Shown: positions 8,154-17,779, counted from the first letter of the stretch. The stretch is DNA of 38,105 nucleotides from Cetobacterium sp. ZOR0034 (GCF_000799075.1 NZ_JTLI01000024.1:1-38105); one strand, 5' to 3'. Notes: generated by a model from the sequence alone, not told the origin. Numbers and translations: made by a program.

Positions 8154-9023
8154 ATGGAGTTGATTATTTTAACTGGACTTAGTGGCTCTGGAAAGTCAAC
8201 AGGTTTAAAAACTTTAGAGGATCTAGGATTTTTCACAATGGACAATATCCCTTTCAGATTTGCCGGATTGATTTTAAAAGACCTACAAACTTCTAGTAAA
8301 GATAGTAGCGTTAAAAGAATAGCCCTGGGTCTTGATATCAGAACAATAATTGACGCAAACGATTTTGATACTTTTTTTAATGAGATTGATAATCTTGAAA
8401 TTGACTATAAAATAATATTTCTAGAAGCTTCAACTCAATCTATATTGAACAGATACAATCTTACAAGAAGGAAACACCCCTTGACTAAGGATACTCTACT
8501 ACAAAGTATTGAAGATGAAATATATCTTATGGAAGATATCAAAGATAAAGCCAATATGATTGTCGATACGAGCTTTTTAACCGCTAAGGAGTTATCTAGA
8601 AAAATAGAGATGGCTGTAGCTTCTTTCTCTAAAAATATTTTATTAAATATACATCTTCAGTCATTCGGATTTAAACATGGTGTCCCTATCGATGCAGATA
8701 TGATTTTTGATGTAAGAACTTTGCCTAATCCGTATTATCTAGAAAATTTACGAGAAAAAACAGGATTTAACGATGATGTCTATGATTACGTTATGAGCTT
8801 TGAATCCGCACAAGCTTTATACTCTAAAATTTTAGATTTAATAACTTTCCTTATCCCCGGATATATCAAAGATGAGAAAAGGCATCTTACCATAGGCATT
8901 GGATGCAGCGGTGGAAAACATCGTTCTGTCTCTTTTGTTAGAAGGCTTCAAAAAGATTTAAACAGTTTAGATGATATCAATATTTACTCTATACATAGAG
9001 AGAAAGAGAGAGGAAATTGGTAA
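8154..9023 (+). CDS. rapZ: RNase adapter RapZ / YvcJ-type nucleotide-binding protein
   Basis: The 289-aa cytoplasmic P-loop protein binds nucleotides. In enterobacteria RapZ delivers GlmZ sRNA to RNase E and so controls GlmS; in Gram-positives the homologue is YvcJ. Here the Walker A GLSGSGKS is at 8-15, and the C-terminal domain carries the family's GIGCSGGKHRSV stretch near residue 248. Start ATG follows a GGAGG site. It is separated from uvrC by only 4 nt, so the two are co-transcribed. Whether it acts as an sRNA adapter in this lineage is unknown; the family assignment is firm, the role less so. Confidence 0.95.
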   Translation: MELIILTGLSGSGKSTGLKTLEDLGFFTMDNIPFRFAGLILKDLQTSSKDSSVKRIALGLDIRTIIDANDFDTFFNEIDNLEIDYKIIFLEASTQSILNRYNLTRRKHPLTKDTLLQSIEDEIYLMEDIKDKANMIVDTSFLTAKELSRKIEMAVASFSKNILLNIHLQSFGFKHGVPIDADMIFDVRTLPNPYYLENLREKTGFNDDVYDYVMSFESAQALYSKILDLITFLIPGYIKDEKRHLTIGIGCSGGKHRSVSFVRRLQKDLNSLDDINIYSIHREKERGNW

Positions 9024-9027
9024 GCTT

Positions 9028-10797
9028 ATGATTACTGTTTTTAATAAAGAGATTCCTAGCAATCCTGGAGTATACTTAATGAAAAACAACTCTAAAATTA
9101 TATATGTCGGAAAAGCTAAAAATCTTTCAAAAAGAGTTAATTCTTACTTCAATAGAGAGCACTCTGATGAAAAAACTAAAGAGCTTGTTAAAAATATCGA
9201 CGATATCGATTTTATTATTTGTAACTCTGAAATCGATGCTTTAATTTTAGAAAATAATTTGATAAAAAAATATTCTCCGAAATATAATATAAATTTAAAA
9301 GATGAAAAAACTTATCCCTATATTTTAATTACTGATGAACGATTCCCTAAGATTTCAATCATTAGAACTACTAAAAAATTAAATCAAAATCTAGGTGATT
9401 ATTTTGGACCATTTCCCTTTGGAGCTTGGAATTTAAAATCTACTATTTCCAAACTTTATAAAATTAGAGATTGCAATAGAGATATGGAAAAAATATATCC
9501 TAGACCCTGTCTTAAATTTTATATGAACCTTTGTAGCGGACCTTGTAAATATAAAAATATTTTAAATGAATATAGCGAAAATATTTCTGATGCGAAGGAA
9601 ATTTTAAAAGGAAACACAACATCAATAATTCAAAAATTAGAAAAAAATATGACCTCTGCTGCTGAAAATATGGAATTTGAAAAAGCTATTATGTTCAGAG
9701 AACAAAAAAAAGAGATTGAAAACAACATACAAAAACAAGTAACAGAGGCTGCTTCATCTATTGATGAGGACATCTTTACACTTATTCTAGAAGACAATAA
9801 AGTTTTTCTTTGTGTTTTAAACGTTAGAGAAGGAAAAATCTTAGGAAAAAACTTTCACTCTATAAATTTAGAAAATACTATTTTTGATGATATTATTGAA
9901 GATACTATTATGAGTTATTACTCTAAGTATCCTATTCCCAAAAATATAATTTTCGAAGATTCTATGGCTAACCTTGAAAAAGATATAACTTTTATCTTTG
10001 AAGCTATTTCTAAACATAAAGTATCTCTATTTTTCCCTAAAATAAAGTCTCGTAGAAGAGAACTCTTAGAAATGGGGATTTTAAATCTAAAAAAAGATAT
10101 CGAGAATTTTTACAATAAAAAAACTATTGTTGAAAAAGGATTGAGTGATTTATATACGAAACTTAATCTCAAACGATTCCCATTTAAAATAGAATGTTTT
10201 GATATATCAAATATCCAAGGTAAAGATGCCGTTGCTTCTATGAGTGTCAGTGTCGAAGGAAAAAAAGCAAAAAAACTTTATCGAAAATTTAAAATTACAA
10301 CTAAAGATACCCCCGATGATTTCGCTATGATGAGAGAGGTTATTGAAAGGCGTTACTCTAAATTACCTGTCGAAGAATTTCCAGATGCTATTTTAATAGA
10401 TGGTGGTCTTGGCCAGATTAATGCTGTCGGACAAATTCTTGAAGATATCGGAAAAGGAGGAATTTCTGAACTTTTAAGTATTGCCAAAAAAGAAGAGGAA
10501 ATTTATAAATATACAGAAAATACTCCATATATATTTTTGAAAAGTGATGAAGCTTTAAAAATTCTACAAAGAGTCAGGGATGAAGCTCATAGATTTGGAG
10601 TTACTTATCATCGATTACTACGAAATAAAAGGGTAATATCTAGTCAGTTAGATAACATCCCTGGTATTGGACCAAAAAGAAAAGAGATTCTTTTAAAAAC
10701 TTTTGGTTCGGTAAAACAAATTCAAAATGCAACTTTAGAGGAATTAGAAAAAGTTATTCCTAAACAGCTAGCCTTAAAAATAAAGGAGATGATTTAA
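9028..10797 (+). CDS. uvrC: UvrABC system protein C (excinuclease)
   Basis: UvrC makes both incisions in nucleotide excision repair. From ATG 9028 the protein has 589 aa. It shows the GIY-YIG domain (PGVYLM near 13 to YVGKAKNL, with Glu75 in LILENN matching the catalytic glutamate), then four cysteines at 149, 161, 169 and 173. Their spacing matches the Fe-S cluster cysteines of E. coli UvrC. A UVR helix pair (about 203-238), the RNase H-like nuclease domain (FDISNIQG) and a C-terminal helix-hairpin-helix (IPGIGPKR) follow. I prefer 9028 to an upstream in-frame ATG at 8971, which would overlap rapZ and add residues that UvrC proteins lack. It is in the rapZ operon. Confidence 0.96.
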   Translation: MITVFNKEIPSNPGVYLMKNNSKIIYVGKAKNLSKRVNSYFNREHSDEKTKELVKNIDDIDFIICNSEIDALILENNLIKKYSPKYNINLKDEKTYPYILITDERFPKISIIRTTKKLNQNLGDYFGPFPFGAWNLKSTISKLYKIRDCNRDMEKIYPRPCLKFYMNLCSGPCKYKNILNEYSENISDAKEILKGNTTSIIQKLEKNMTSAAENMEFEKAIMFREQKKEIENNIQKQVTEAASSIDEDIFTLILEDNKVFLCVLNVREGKILGKNFHSINLENTIFDDIIEDTIMSYYSKYPIPKNIIFEDSMANLEKDITFIFEAISKHKVSLFFPKIKSRRRELLEMGILNLKKDIENFYNKKTIVEKGLSDLYTKLNLKRFPFKIECFDISNIQGKDAVASMSVSVEGKKAKKLYRKFKITTKDTPDDFAMMREVIERRYSKLPVEEFPDAILIDGGLGQINAVGQILEDIGKGGISELLSIAKKEEEIYKYTENTPYIFLKSDEALKILQRVRDEAHRFGVTYHRLLRNKRVISSQLDNIPGIGPKRKEILLKTFGSVKQIQNATLEELEKVIPKQLALKIKEMI

Positions 10798-10801
10798 CAT
10801 T

Positions 10802-11734
10802 ATGAAAAAAATTCTTTTGCTTTTTTCTTTAATTACACTTGTTGGTTGTTCACAATTTTCTGCTAGAAAAGATCAAAGCCAACACATCACATTCAACAAC
10901 TCTATTTCTAGAGGGAAATACAATTTTAATTTAATCTCTTTAGAATATCCAAATAATTATAACGGTAAAATTGATTTCTTAAAAAACCTAAATAATAGTT
11001 TAACTAATCTTAACAGCGTTCAAAAAAATAACCTTAATCTACTTATTACAAAAGAGATGGATACAGACTTTAGTTCTCTTATAGAGACTGGTTGGTTTGA
11101 CAAAGAGATTATTGGAATGAAAATTGTAGAAGATTTGAGTACAGAGGAAAAAGCTTTTTTAAATGATTTTAGTATTGAAGTTCCTGAAAATGCTGGTATA
11201 ACACAAAAATTATTAAATAGACAATATTTTTTATTACTAAAACTAACAGATAATGAATCACTTTACAACTCGTCTTACCTTTATACAGAACTTGATAAAA
11301 GTTTATTAATGGAAGATATTTTATTGAGCAGAAAATCAATTGTTGATAACATCAACTCAATTAAGAAAAACTTTGTTTATTCTGATTGGACAGAAAATGA
11401 TAAAAAAGCTGTCTATATAAAAAATGCAAATCAAGATATTAACTCTTTAGAAGACAAAAGTATTATCTTTAAAAATTCTGATGTTAATTCTGGATTTAAA
11501 GTTTTTCCTAACTCATTGGTTTTATTCTTAGGAAATAGCCATAAATATTTATCAACTGATGACTATGAACTTACCTCTAATTTGGTACTAGTGAAATCTT
11601 TCGATGAGTTAAAAAATCTTACTAATGACTCAAACTCAGTTTCTAACCTTTTATCTTGGAAGAGAAAAGATTGGACGAAAAATGATACTACAGAATCTCT
11701 TGAAAATAGATTCTCTACATGGGAGGCTAAGTAA
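10802..11734 (+). CDS. Lipoprotein of unknown function
   Basis: The 310-aa product begins with a lipoprotein signal peptide: KK, a hydrophobic run and the lipobox LVGC with Cys16 as lipidation site. I do not recognise the mature part, which is mixed alpha/beta, Asn/Ser/Lys-rich and has no clear motif. Its AAGGAG site overlaps the uvrC 3' end, and the next gene (a membrane-anchored phosphatase) starts at the very next base after its stop codon. That tight coupling suggests a functional pair, for example an envelope sensor with a cytoplasmic output enzyme; this is inference only. Confidence 0.85.
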   Translation: MKKILLLFSLITLVGCSQFSARKDQSQHITFNNSISRGKYNFNLISLEYPNNYNGKIDFLKNLNNSLTNLNSVQKNNLNLLITKEMDTDFSSLIETGWFDKEIIGMKIVEDLSTEEKAFLNDFSIEVPENAGITQKLLNRQYFLLLKLTDNESLYNSSYLYTELDKSLLMEDILLSRKSIVDNINSIKKNFVYSDWTENDKKAVYIKNANQDINSLEDKSIIFKNSDVNSGFKVFPNSLVLFLGNSHKYLSTDDYELTSNLVLVKSFDELKNLTNDSNSVSNLLSWKRKDWTKNDTTESLENRFSTWEAK

Positions 11735-13246
11735 TTGATTATCTACTTCTCTTTTATTATTCTATTTTTTATTTTCTTTTTAATCTTGAAGAAAATTGAA
11801 AAGAAAAACTTTGAAGAAACAAGTAAAATTTTAAAAAGTTTTATAAGTAAAGAGTTCCTTACTGATATATCTGAAGATTTAAAAAATGACTACGAAAGAG
11901 CTACTACAGCTATTACAAAACAAGACTTAGAGCTTGATAATTCTATCGAAGAGTTACGGGAATATAAGAAGGAACTTGAAGTTACTTATGAATCTTTACT
12001 TACAAAATCAAAACAACTTGAATACAGTAATCAAGTTCTAGAGCAAAGAGTTGCTAGTTTATCAAATATCAATTCATTATCAAGAACAGTTTTGTCTATA
12101 ATGGAGTTAGATAAAATAATCTCTACTATTCTTGACGCTTATTTTGTTCTAACAGGAGCTAAAAGAATCTCCCTTTACTTATGGGAAGGAGGACGTCTTT
12201 TAAACAAAAGAATTAAAGGTGATATTCACTTCAAAGGAGAACTGAGTTATCCTGAAGAGGTTTTATCTCAATTTACTCGTAAAGACTATAAAAAAGTTTA
12301 TAACGAGATTTTAAAAGGTTTCTCTATTACACCAGATGAAAAAATAATTGCATCACCTCTTACTGTAAAAGGAAAAGAGCTTGGAGTTATCTTTATAATA
12401 GAGGACAAATCTAAACTTATAAAAAGCGACGAAGAGACAATCTCTGCACTAACTATACAAGTTGCGATTGCAATAAATAATGCTCAAATATACTCTGATT
12501 TAGTTGTTAAGGAAAGAATGTCACAAGAACTTGAAGTTGCTTCTAGAATTCAAAAAAGAATAATCCCTAAAAAGATTAAAAATGTTTTAGGATTAGATGT
12601 AGCTACTTTCTTTGAACCTGCTAAAGAGATTGGAGGAGATTACTATGATTACTCTCTTCTAAATGAAAAAACTTTTAGTATTACTATTGCTGATGTAAGT
12701 GGAAAAGGAGTTCCTGCTGCTTTCCTTATGGCACTAGGTCGTTCAGTATTAAAAACACTTGAACTTCAAGGTGAGGAACCTTGCTGTAATGTTAAAAAAC
12801 TCAATAAACTTATCTATCCTGATATAACTGAAGATATGTTTATAACTATGATGCATAGCAAATACGATTACGATAGCAAAATCTTAACTTATTCAAACGC
12901 TGGACACAATCCGCTTGTTGTTTACAACAGTACTACTGGTCTTATTGAAACTCATTCTGTTAAAGGTGTTGCTATAGGATTTTTAGATGATTACAACTAT
13001 AAACAAGGAGAAATAAAATTAAATATTGGCGATATTGTTATCTATTATACAGATGGAATTAGTGAAGCAGAAAACACTAATAAAGAGCTATTTGGAATAG
13101 ATAGATTAAAAGATGTCTTACTTCAAAGTTCATCTCTTTCAGCTAAAGAAATAAAACAGAAGTTACTATCTGAAGTTAACAACTTCCAGAATGGTTGTGA
13201 ACAAAATGATGATATCACATTCGTTGTAATTAAAAGAGAGGAATAA
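11735..13246 (+). CDS. Membrane-anchored GAF - PP2C (SpoIIE/RsbU-type) phosphatase
   Basis: This 503-aa protein has one N-terminal TM helix (about 1-19), a coiled coil (about 55-105) and a GAF-like sensory domain (about 115-240). A PPM/SpoIIE-type serine phosphatase domain (about 265-500) carries the metal-binding IGGDYYDY, DVSGKGVPAAF, SNAGHNP, YTDGISEA and QNDDITFVV motifs, so it should be active. RsbU/SpoIIE relatives dephosphorylate anti-anti-sigma (STAS) proteins, but no STAS, anti-sigma or sigma gene is in the window, so the substrate is unknown. The start is TTG at 11735: GGGAGG at 11721-11726 sits 8 nt upstream and no better start exists. It is the last gene of the rapZ operon; no terminator hairpin is visible after it. 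Confidence 0.9.
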   Translation: MIIYFSFIILFFIFFLILKKIEKKNFEETSKILKSFISKEFLTDISEDLKNDYERATTAITKQDLELDNSIEELREYKKELEVTYESLLTKSKQLEYSNQVLEQRVASLSNINSLSRTVLSIMELDKIISTILDAYFVLTGAKRISLYLWEGGRLLNKRIKGDIHFKGELSYPEEVLSQFTRKDYKKVYNEILKGFSITPDEKIIASPLTVKGKELGVIFIIEDKSKLIKSDEETISALTIQVAIAINNAQIYSDLVVKERMSQELEVASRIQKRIIPKKIKNVLGLDVATFFEPAKEIGGDYYDYSLLNEKTFSITIADVSGKGVPAAFLMALGRSVLKTLELQGEEPCCNVKKLNKLIYPDITEDMFITMMHSKYDYDSKILTYSNAGHNPLVVYNSTTGLIETHSVKGVAIGFLDDYNYKQGEIKLNIGDIVIYYTDGISEAENTNKELFGIDRLKDVLLQSSSLSAKEIKQKLLSEVNNFQNGCEQNDDITFVVIKREE

Positions 13247-13252
13247 AAAAAG

Positions 13253-13281
13253 TTGACTACTTTTATATAACATAATATAAT
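13253..13281 (+). promoter_or_regulatory. Promoter of the nucleoside ABC transporter operon
   Basis: TTGACT (13253-13258), a 17-nt spacer and a perfect TATAAT (13276-13281) precede the GTG start by 56 nt. Confidence 0.82.
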
Positions 13282-13337
13282 TTTAAAAGGTTATTTTTTA
13301 CAACGTAATATTGAAATAAATTTAGGGAGGATTCTAA

Positions 13338-14858
13338 GTGAATAATTATATCTTAGAAATGCAACACATCAGAAAAACTTTCTTAGATGGAAAAGTTATC
13401 GCAAATGACGATATCACTTTAAAAATCTTAAAAGGTGAAAAACACGCTATTGTTGGTGAAAATGGAGCAGGTAAGTCAACACTTATGAAAATGTTAAATG
13501 GTCTTTATACTCCAACTTCTGGTAAAATATTTTACCACGGGAAGGAAGTACAAATAGATTCACCTAGTAAAGCTGCTGAGTTAGGAATTGGAATGGTTTA
13601 TCAACATTTTATGCTTGTTCCAACTTTAACTGTTGCTGAAAATATGATTTTAGGTGTTGAGCCTAAAAAAGGTCTATCTTTAGATATTAACAAAGCTAGA
13701 CAAGATGTTATCGAGGTTTCAAAAAAATATGGATTAGCTATAGATCCAGATGCTTTAGTATCTGATCTTTCTATCGGAATGCAACAAAGAGTAGAAATTT
13801 TAAAGATTCTTTTCAAAGGTGCAAACCTTTTAGTTTTCGATGAACCTACAGCTGTTTTAACTCCACAAGAGATTAAAGAGCTTTACAAAATCATGGACAA
13901 CTTAATTGCCGAAGGAAAAACTATTATCTTTATCTCTCATAAACTACAAGAGGTTCTTGATATCTCTAATAACATAACAGTTATTAGAAGAGGAGCAGAT
14001 ATTGCTAATTTTGCTACTGTGGATGCCACAAAGGAAAAAATTGCTAACGCAATGGTTGGAAGAGCTGTACTATTCACAACAGAGAGACCTGAAGTTGAGA
14101 TTGGGGAAACTGTTTTATCTGTAAAGAATGTTAGCGTTAAAGATCATCTTGGAGTTATGAAAGTTGAAAATGCTTCATTCCAAATCAGAAAAGGTGAAGT
14201 ACTTGGTATTGCCGGTGTTGAAGGAAGTGGGCAAACTGAACTTGTTGAAGCTTTAACTGGATTGAGAGAAACTTGTTCAGGTGAAATGATTCTTGACAAT
14301 GTTATTTTAAAAAGAAAAACTCCTAGAAAAATATCTTTACTTGGATTGGCTCATATTCCTGAAGATAGACATAAAAGAGCTGCTATTTCACAATTTAGTG
14401 TTATGGAAAACTTCGCTCTTGGTCTTGAAAGAGATGAGTATTCAAAATTTGGTCTTCTTAATTTCTTCAAATTAAGAAAAGATGCTGAAATGTTTATGGA
14501 AAAGTATGATGTTAGACCTAGAAGTGTCGATACTGCTTTTGGTAGACTATCTGGAGGAAATCAACAAAAGATTATCGTTGCTAGAGAGTTAGAAAAGAAA
14601 AACAACAATCTTATTATAGCTGGTCAACCTACTAGAGGAGTTGATATCGGAGCTATTGAATCAATACATAAACTTATCCTTAATGAAAAAGAAAAAGGAA
14701 AAGCTGTTATGGTTGTTTCATCAGAACTATCTGAGATTTTAAATCTTTCAGATAAAATTGCAGTTATGTGTGCGGGTAAAATAACTGGAATTCTTTCTAG
14801 AGAAGAAGCAAATGAAGAAAAAATTGGAATACTTATGGCGGGTGGTAAACTTGATTAA
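13338..14858 (+). CDS. Nucleoside-type ABC transporter, ATP-binding protein (NupO/YufO family)
   Basis: The 506-aa cytoplasmic ATPase has two fused ABC domains and energises import through the two permeases encoded next. Domain 1 has a full Walker A GENGAGKST (40-48), signature LSIGMQQ and Walker B LLVFDEPTA. Domain 2 has a degenerate P-loop (GVEGSGQTE, no Lys), signature LSGGNQQK and AGQPTRGVD. This asymmetry is normal for the NupO/RbsA class. The start is GTG, chosen because GGGAGG lies 7 nt upstream. The permease neighbours point to nucleosides or purine derivatives as substrate (inferred from the family), but no BMP-type binding lipoprotein gene is present in the cluster. Confidence 0.92.
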   Translation: MNNYILEMQHIRKTFLDGKVIANDDITLKILKGEKHAIVGENGAGKSTLMKMLNGLYTPTSGKIFYHGKEVQIDSPSKAAELGIGMVYQHFMLVPTLTVAENMILGVEPKKGLSLDINKARQDVIEVSKKYGLAIDPDALVSDLSIGMQQRVEILKILFKGANLLVFDEPTAVLTPQEIKELYKIMDNLIAEGKTIIFISHKLQEVLDISNNITVIRRGADIANFATVDATKEKIANAMVGRAVLFTTERPEVEIGETVLSVKNVSVKDHLGVMKVENASFQIRKGEVLGIAGVEGSGQTELVEALTGLRETCSGEMILDNVILKRKTPRKISLLGLAHIPEDRHKRAAISQFSVMENFALGLERDEYSKFGLLNFFKLRKDAEMFMEKYDVRPRSVDTAFGRLSGGNQQKIIVARELEKKNNNLIIAGQPTRGVDIGAIESIHKLILNEKEKGKAVMVVSSELSEILNLSDKIAVMCAGKITGILSREEANEEKIGILMAGGKLD

Positions 14859-15903
14859 AAACAAAAATATATTAAATGCCCTTGTTCCTATTGTAGCTGT
14901 AATATTAGCACTACTAATTGGAGCAGGTATAATTTTATACATGGGTGAAAGTCCTACAAAAGCATACTACTATTTATTTACTGGAGCTTTTGATGGTCTT
15001 ACTCCTATAGCTAGAACACTTTTAGAAGCAACTCCTCTTATATTTACAGGATTATCTGTTTTAGTTGCATTTAAGGGTGGTATGTTTAACATTGGTGCTC
15101 AAGGACAAATGACTATGGCTGGACTTGCTGCTGCTGCAGTTGGAGGATTTGTTGCTAATGTATTTATCAGTAATGTGTTTGTTATATTAATTATTGGAGG
15201 ATTAGCTGGTTTCCTATGGGCTGCAGTTGCTGGTTGGTTAAAAGCTAAACTTGGAGTTCATGAGGTTATATCTACTATAATGCTTAACTATATCGCAGTT
15301 AGTTTTGAACAATATTGTTTAAATTATCCGCTTAAAGCTCCTGGATTCAATCCACAAACTCCTGCGGTTATTGAATCTGCTAGATTAGGAAAATTATTAG
15401 ATGTTAGAGTTCCTTTAAACTATGGATTTATTATTGCTTTAGTTGCTGTTTTTGTAGTTTGGTTTGTACTTGAAAAAACAGTTTTAGGTTATCATATTAA
15501 AGCTGTTGGTTTCAATCCTACTGCTGCTGAAAATAATGGTATCAACGTAAAAAAAATTATTCTTTTAACTTTAGGAATTTCTGGTTTCTTAGCTGGACTT
15601 GGTGGAGTTGAAAGAGTTTTAGGTGGAGTTGGACAATACGCTTATAAAACTGGTCTAACTGCTACTTACGGATTTGATGGAATTGCTGTTGCTCTTCTTG
15701 GAAAAAATACTCCTATCGGAGCTTTACTGGCTGCAATTTTATTTGCTGCTCTTAGAGTGGGTGGAAGAGCTATGCAATTTAATACAACTATTCCTAGTCA
15801 AATGGTTATTATGATTCAAGCTATTATTATCTTATTAATTGCTGCTGAAAATATGATTAGATCTTGGTTAGAGAAAAAAGGTTCAAAAGGAGGAGCTGAG
15901 TAA
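14851..15903 (+). CDS. Nucleoside-type ABC transporter permease (NupP/YufP family)
   Basis: A polytopic membrane protein of about 350 aa in the BPD_transp_2 family (branched-chain/ribose/nucleoside type). Its hydrophobic segments and the GGMFNIGAQGQM loop are typical of the NupP side of the pair. I take TTG 14851 as start: it overlaps the ATPase gene by 8 nt, has GGGTGG 5 nt upstream and gives the usual family length. An ATG at 14812 in the same frame would overlap by 47 nt and add a charged N-terminus, and cannot be excluded. Confidence 0.88.
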   Translation: MIKNKNILNALVPIVAVILALLIGAGIILYMGESPTKAYYYLFTGAFDGLTPIARTLLEATPLIFTGLSVLVAFKGGMFNIGAQGQMTMAGLAAAAVGGFVANVFISNVFVILIIGGLAGFLWAAVAGWLKAKLGVHEVISTIMLNYIAVSFEQYCLNYPLKAPGFNPQTPAVIESARLGKLLDVRVPLNYGFIIALVAVFVVWFVLEKTVLGYHIKAVGFNPTAAENNGINVKKIILLTLGISGFLAGLGGVERVLGGVGQYAYKTGLTATYGFDGIAVALLGKNTPIGALLAAILFAALRVGGRAMQFNTTIPSQMVIMIQAIIILLIAAENMIRSWLEKKGSKGGAE

Positions 15904-16784
15904 TGGTAAGTATCATTTTAAGTTTAATTTTAGCCACAATCAGACAGGCTGCTCCAATTCTTATTACAGCAATTGGTGGAATGTTCTCAGAAGTTTGTGG
16001 AGTTGTTAATATAGGTCTTGAAGGAATGATGCTTATTGGAGCATTCTCTTCAGCTGTTGTTTCTTACTACACTGGAAGCTGGGTTCTTGGAATTTTAGCT
16101 GGTGCTATATCTGGTGGACTGATTGCTCTAATTCATGCTATAATCAGTATCAAGTATAGAGGAAATCAAACTGTTTCTGGAGTTGCGATAAATCTTTTCG
16201 CATCTGGATTTACAATCTTCATGTTAAGAGTTCTATTTGAACAAGCATCAAATAGTCCTTCTGCAACTAGAATACCATTACTATTTAACTTCTCTATATT
16301 AATTTATATCATATATGGTTTAGCTATTTGGTCTGGTTATTTCCTTTACAAGACGGTTACTGGTCTTAGAATGAGAGCTGTAGGAGAATATCCTTTAGCT
16401 GCTGATACTGTTGGTATAAGCGTTGCTAAAATTAGATATTTTGGTGTTGTTATGTCTGGAGTCTTTGCTGGACTTGGTGGAACATACTTAGCAATTGGAG
16501 CTCTTAGCCAATTCTCTAAAGAGATGTCTGCCGGAAGAGGATTCATTGCGTTAGCCGCACTTGTTTTTGGTAAGTGGAAACCAAAAGGAGTTTTATTTGC
16601 AAGTTTATTATTTGGATTTGCTGATGCTGCACAAACAGTAATTCAACAATATGTTACATTTATTCCACCTCAATTTATCCAAATGATACCTTACTTATTA
16701 ACACTTCTAGCTCTAGCTGGAGTTGTTGGTAAAGCAGTTGCACCTAGTGCTGCTGGAAAACCTTATGATAAAAATACAATCTAA
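15903..16784 (+). CDS. Nucleoside-type ABC transporter permease (NupQ/YufQ family)
   Basis: This 293-aa polytopic membrane protein is the second permease of the importer. It has the paired glycine-rich loop NIGLEGMMLIGAF and the later GLGGTYLAIG segment typical of the NupQ side. Its ATG overlaps the previous stop codon by one base (TAATG), indicating translational coupling and a heteromeric channel. The substrate is inferred to be nucleosides from family membership only. Confidence 0.9.
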   Translation: MVSIILSLILATIRQAAPILITAIGGMFSEVCGVVNIGLEGMMLIGAFSSAVVSYYTGSWVLGILAGAISGGLIALIHAIISIKYRGNQTVSGVAINLFASGFTIFMLRVLFEQASNSPSATRIPLLFNFSILIYIIYGLAIWSGYFLYKTVTGLRMRAVGEYPLAADTVGISVAKIRYFGVVMSGVFAGLGGTYLAIGALSQFSKEMSAGRGFIALAALVFGKWKPKGVLFASLLFGFADAAQTVIQQYVTFIPPQFIQMIPYLLTLLALAGVVGKAVAPSAAGKPYDKNTI

Positions 16785-16803
16785 TTAATTACGGATGGTG
16801 ACA

Positions 16804-17712
16804 ATGAGTAAAGAAAAATTTTCGAGCGTAGGTGGACAAGCAGTTATTGAAGGAGTTATGATGAGAAATGCAGACCTTCTTGCTACAGCTGTTAGAAAAC
16901 CCAATGGTGAAATCGTTTACAAAAAAACAAAAATATCAAAAAGTAGAAACAAACTTTCTACAATTCCTTTTCTTAGAGGTGCAATAACCCTATTTGATTC
17001 TCTAGTTTTAGGAGTTAAAGAGCTTACTTTCTCAGCTAATCAAGCTGAGGTTGAAGAAGAGCAACTGTCTCAAAAAGAGGCTGTAATGACTACCATTGTT
17101 TCTTTAGCTTTGGGAATTGGTCTTTTTATTGTTCTTCCCTCTATTATAAGTAGTTTTTTATTTAAAGATAATAAAATTTATAGTAACCTTCTAGAGGCTG
17201 GATTAAGGCTTGCATTCTTTGTTCTTTATATATTCTTGATTTCATTCTCAAAGGATATTCAAAGAGTCTTTCAGTATCATGGTGCAGAACATAAATCAAT
17301 CTATGCTTATGAACAACATTTAGAACTAACAGCTGAAAATGCTAAAAAGTTTACAACTTTGCATCCTAGATGTGGAACTAGTTTCCTTTTAATAGTTATG
17401 TTTATAGCTATTATAGTTTTTACTGGTTTAGATTTTATTCTACCTCCACCTAGTAGTTTTACAACAAAATTACTTACAAAAGTGGTTTTAAGAGTCTTAT
17501 TTATGCCTTTGATAGCAGGAATATCTTATGAACTTCAAAGATATACTAGTAATCATCTTGATAATCCCTTTGTCAGAATGATTGCAGCTCCTGGAATGGC
17601 TCTTCAAAAGATTACAACTAAAGAACCTGATCTTGAACAGCTTGAAGTTGCTATTGTAGCAATAAAAGTAGTTTTAAACGAACCTGTTGAAAATGCTACT
17701 GAAGTTTATTAA
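16804..17712 (+). CDS. DUF1385 (YqhQ-like) membrane protein
   Basis: This protein of about 302 aa has the DUF1385 hallmarks: GGQAVIEGVMMR near the N-terminus, YHGAEHKSIYAYE in the middle and HPRCGTSFL, with TM segments near 90-150 and 195-250. The function of the family is unknown; some Bacillus work links YqhQ to membrane-associated traits, and conserved His/Glu/Cys suggest metal binding. I choose ATG 16804, which has GGATGG just upstream; ATG 16795 lacks a site. It is the last gene of the transporter operon, followed by a strong terminator. Confidence 0.88.
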   Translation: MSKEKFSSVGGQAVIEGVMMRNADLLATAVRKPNGEIVYKKTKISKSRNKLSTIPFLRGAITLFDSLVLGVKELTFSANQAEVEEEQLSQKEAVMTTIVSLALGIGLFIVLPSIISSFLFKDNKIYSNLLEAGLRLAFFVLYIFLISFSKDIQRVFQYHGAEHKSIYAYEQHLELTAENAKKFTTLHPRCGTSFLLIVMFIAIIVFTGLDFILPPPSSFTTKLLTKVVLRVLFMPLIAGISYELQRYTSNHLDNPFVRMIAAPGMALQKITTKEPDLEQLEVAIVAIKVVLNEPVENATEVY

Positions 17713-17734
17713 TAAAATATATGTTTTGATTTTT

Positions 17735-17767
17735 AATGGTCTAAATTTTGAATTTAGACCATTTTTT
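17735..17767 (+). terminator. Terminator of the transporter-DUF1385 operon
   Basis: A perfect 13-bp stem (17735-17747 with 17751-17763) with a 3-nt loop is followed by a T run. Confidence 0.92.
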
Positions 17768-17779
17768 TATTTTATTGAC

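Noticed and set aside
8971..9027. Longer uvrC start overlapping rapZ
   Set aside because: It would add residues not found in UvrC proteins; the ATG at 9028 gives the expected N-terminus.
13295..13330. Possible shared operator between the transporter leader and the grdX promoter (ACGTAATATT-like words)
   Set aside because: The similarity is short, AT-rich and not clearly symmetrical, so chance is the simpler reading.
13338..14858. Loss of function from the missing Walker A lysine in the second ABC domain
   Set aside because: A degenerate second P-loop is normal for the NupO/RbsA family.
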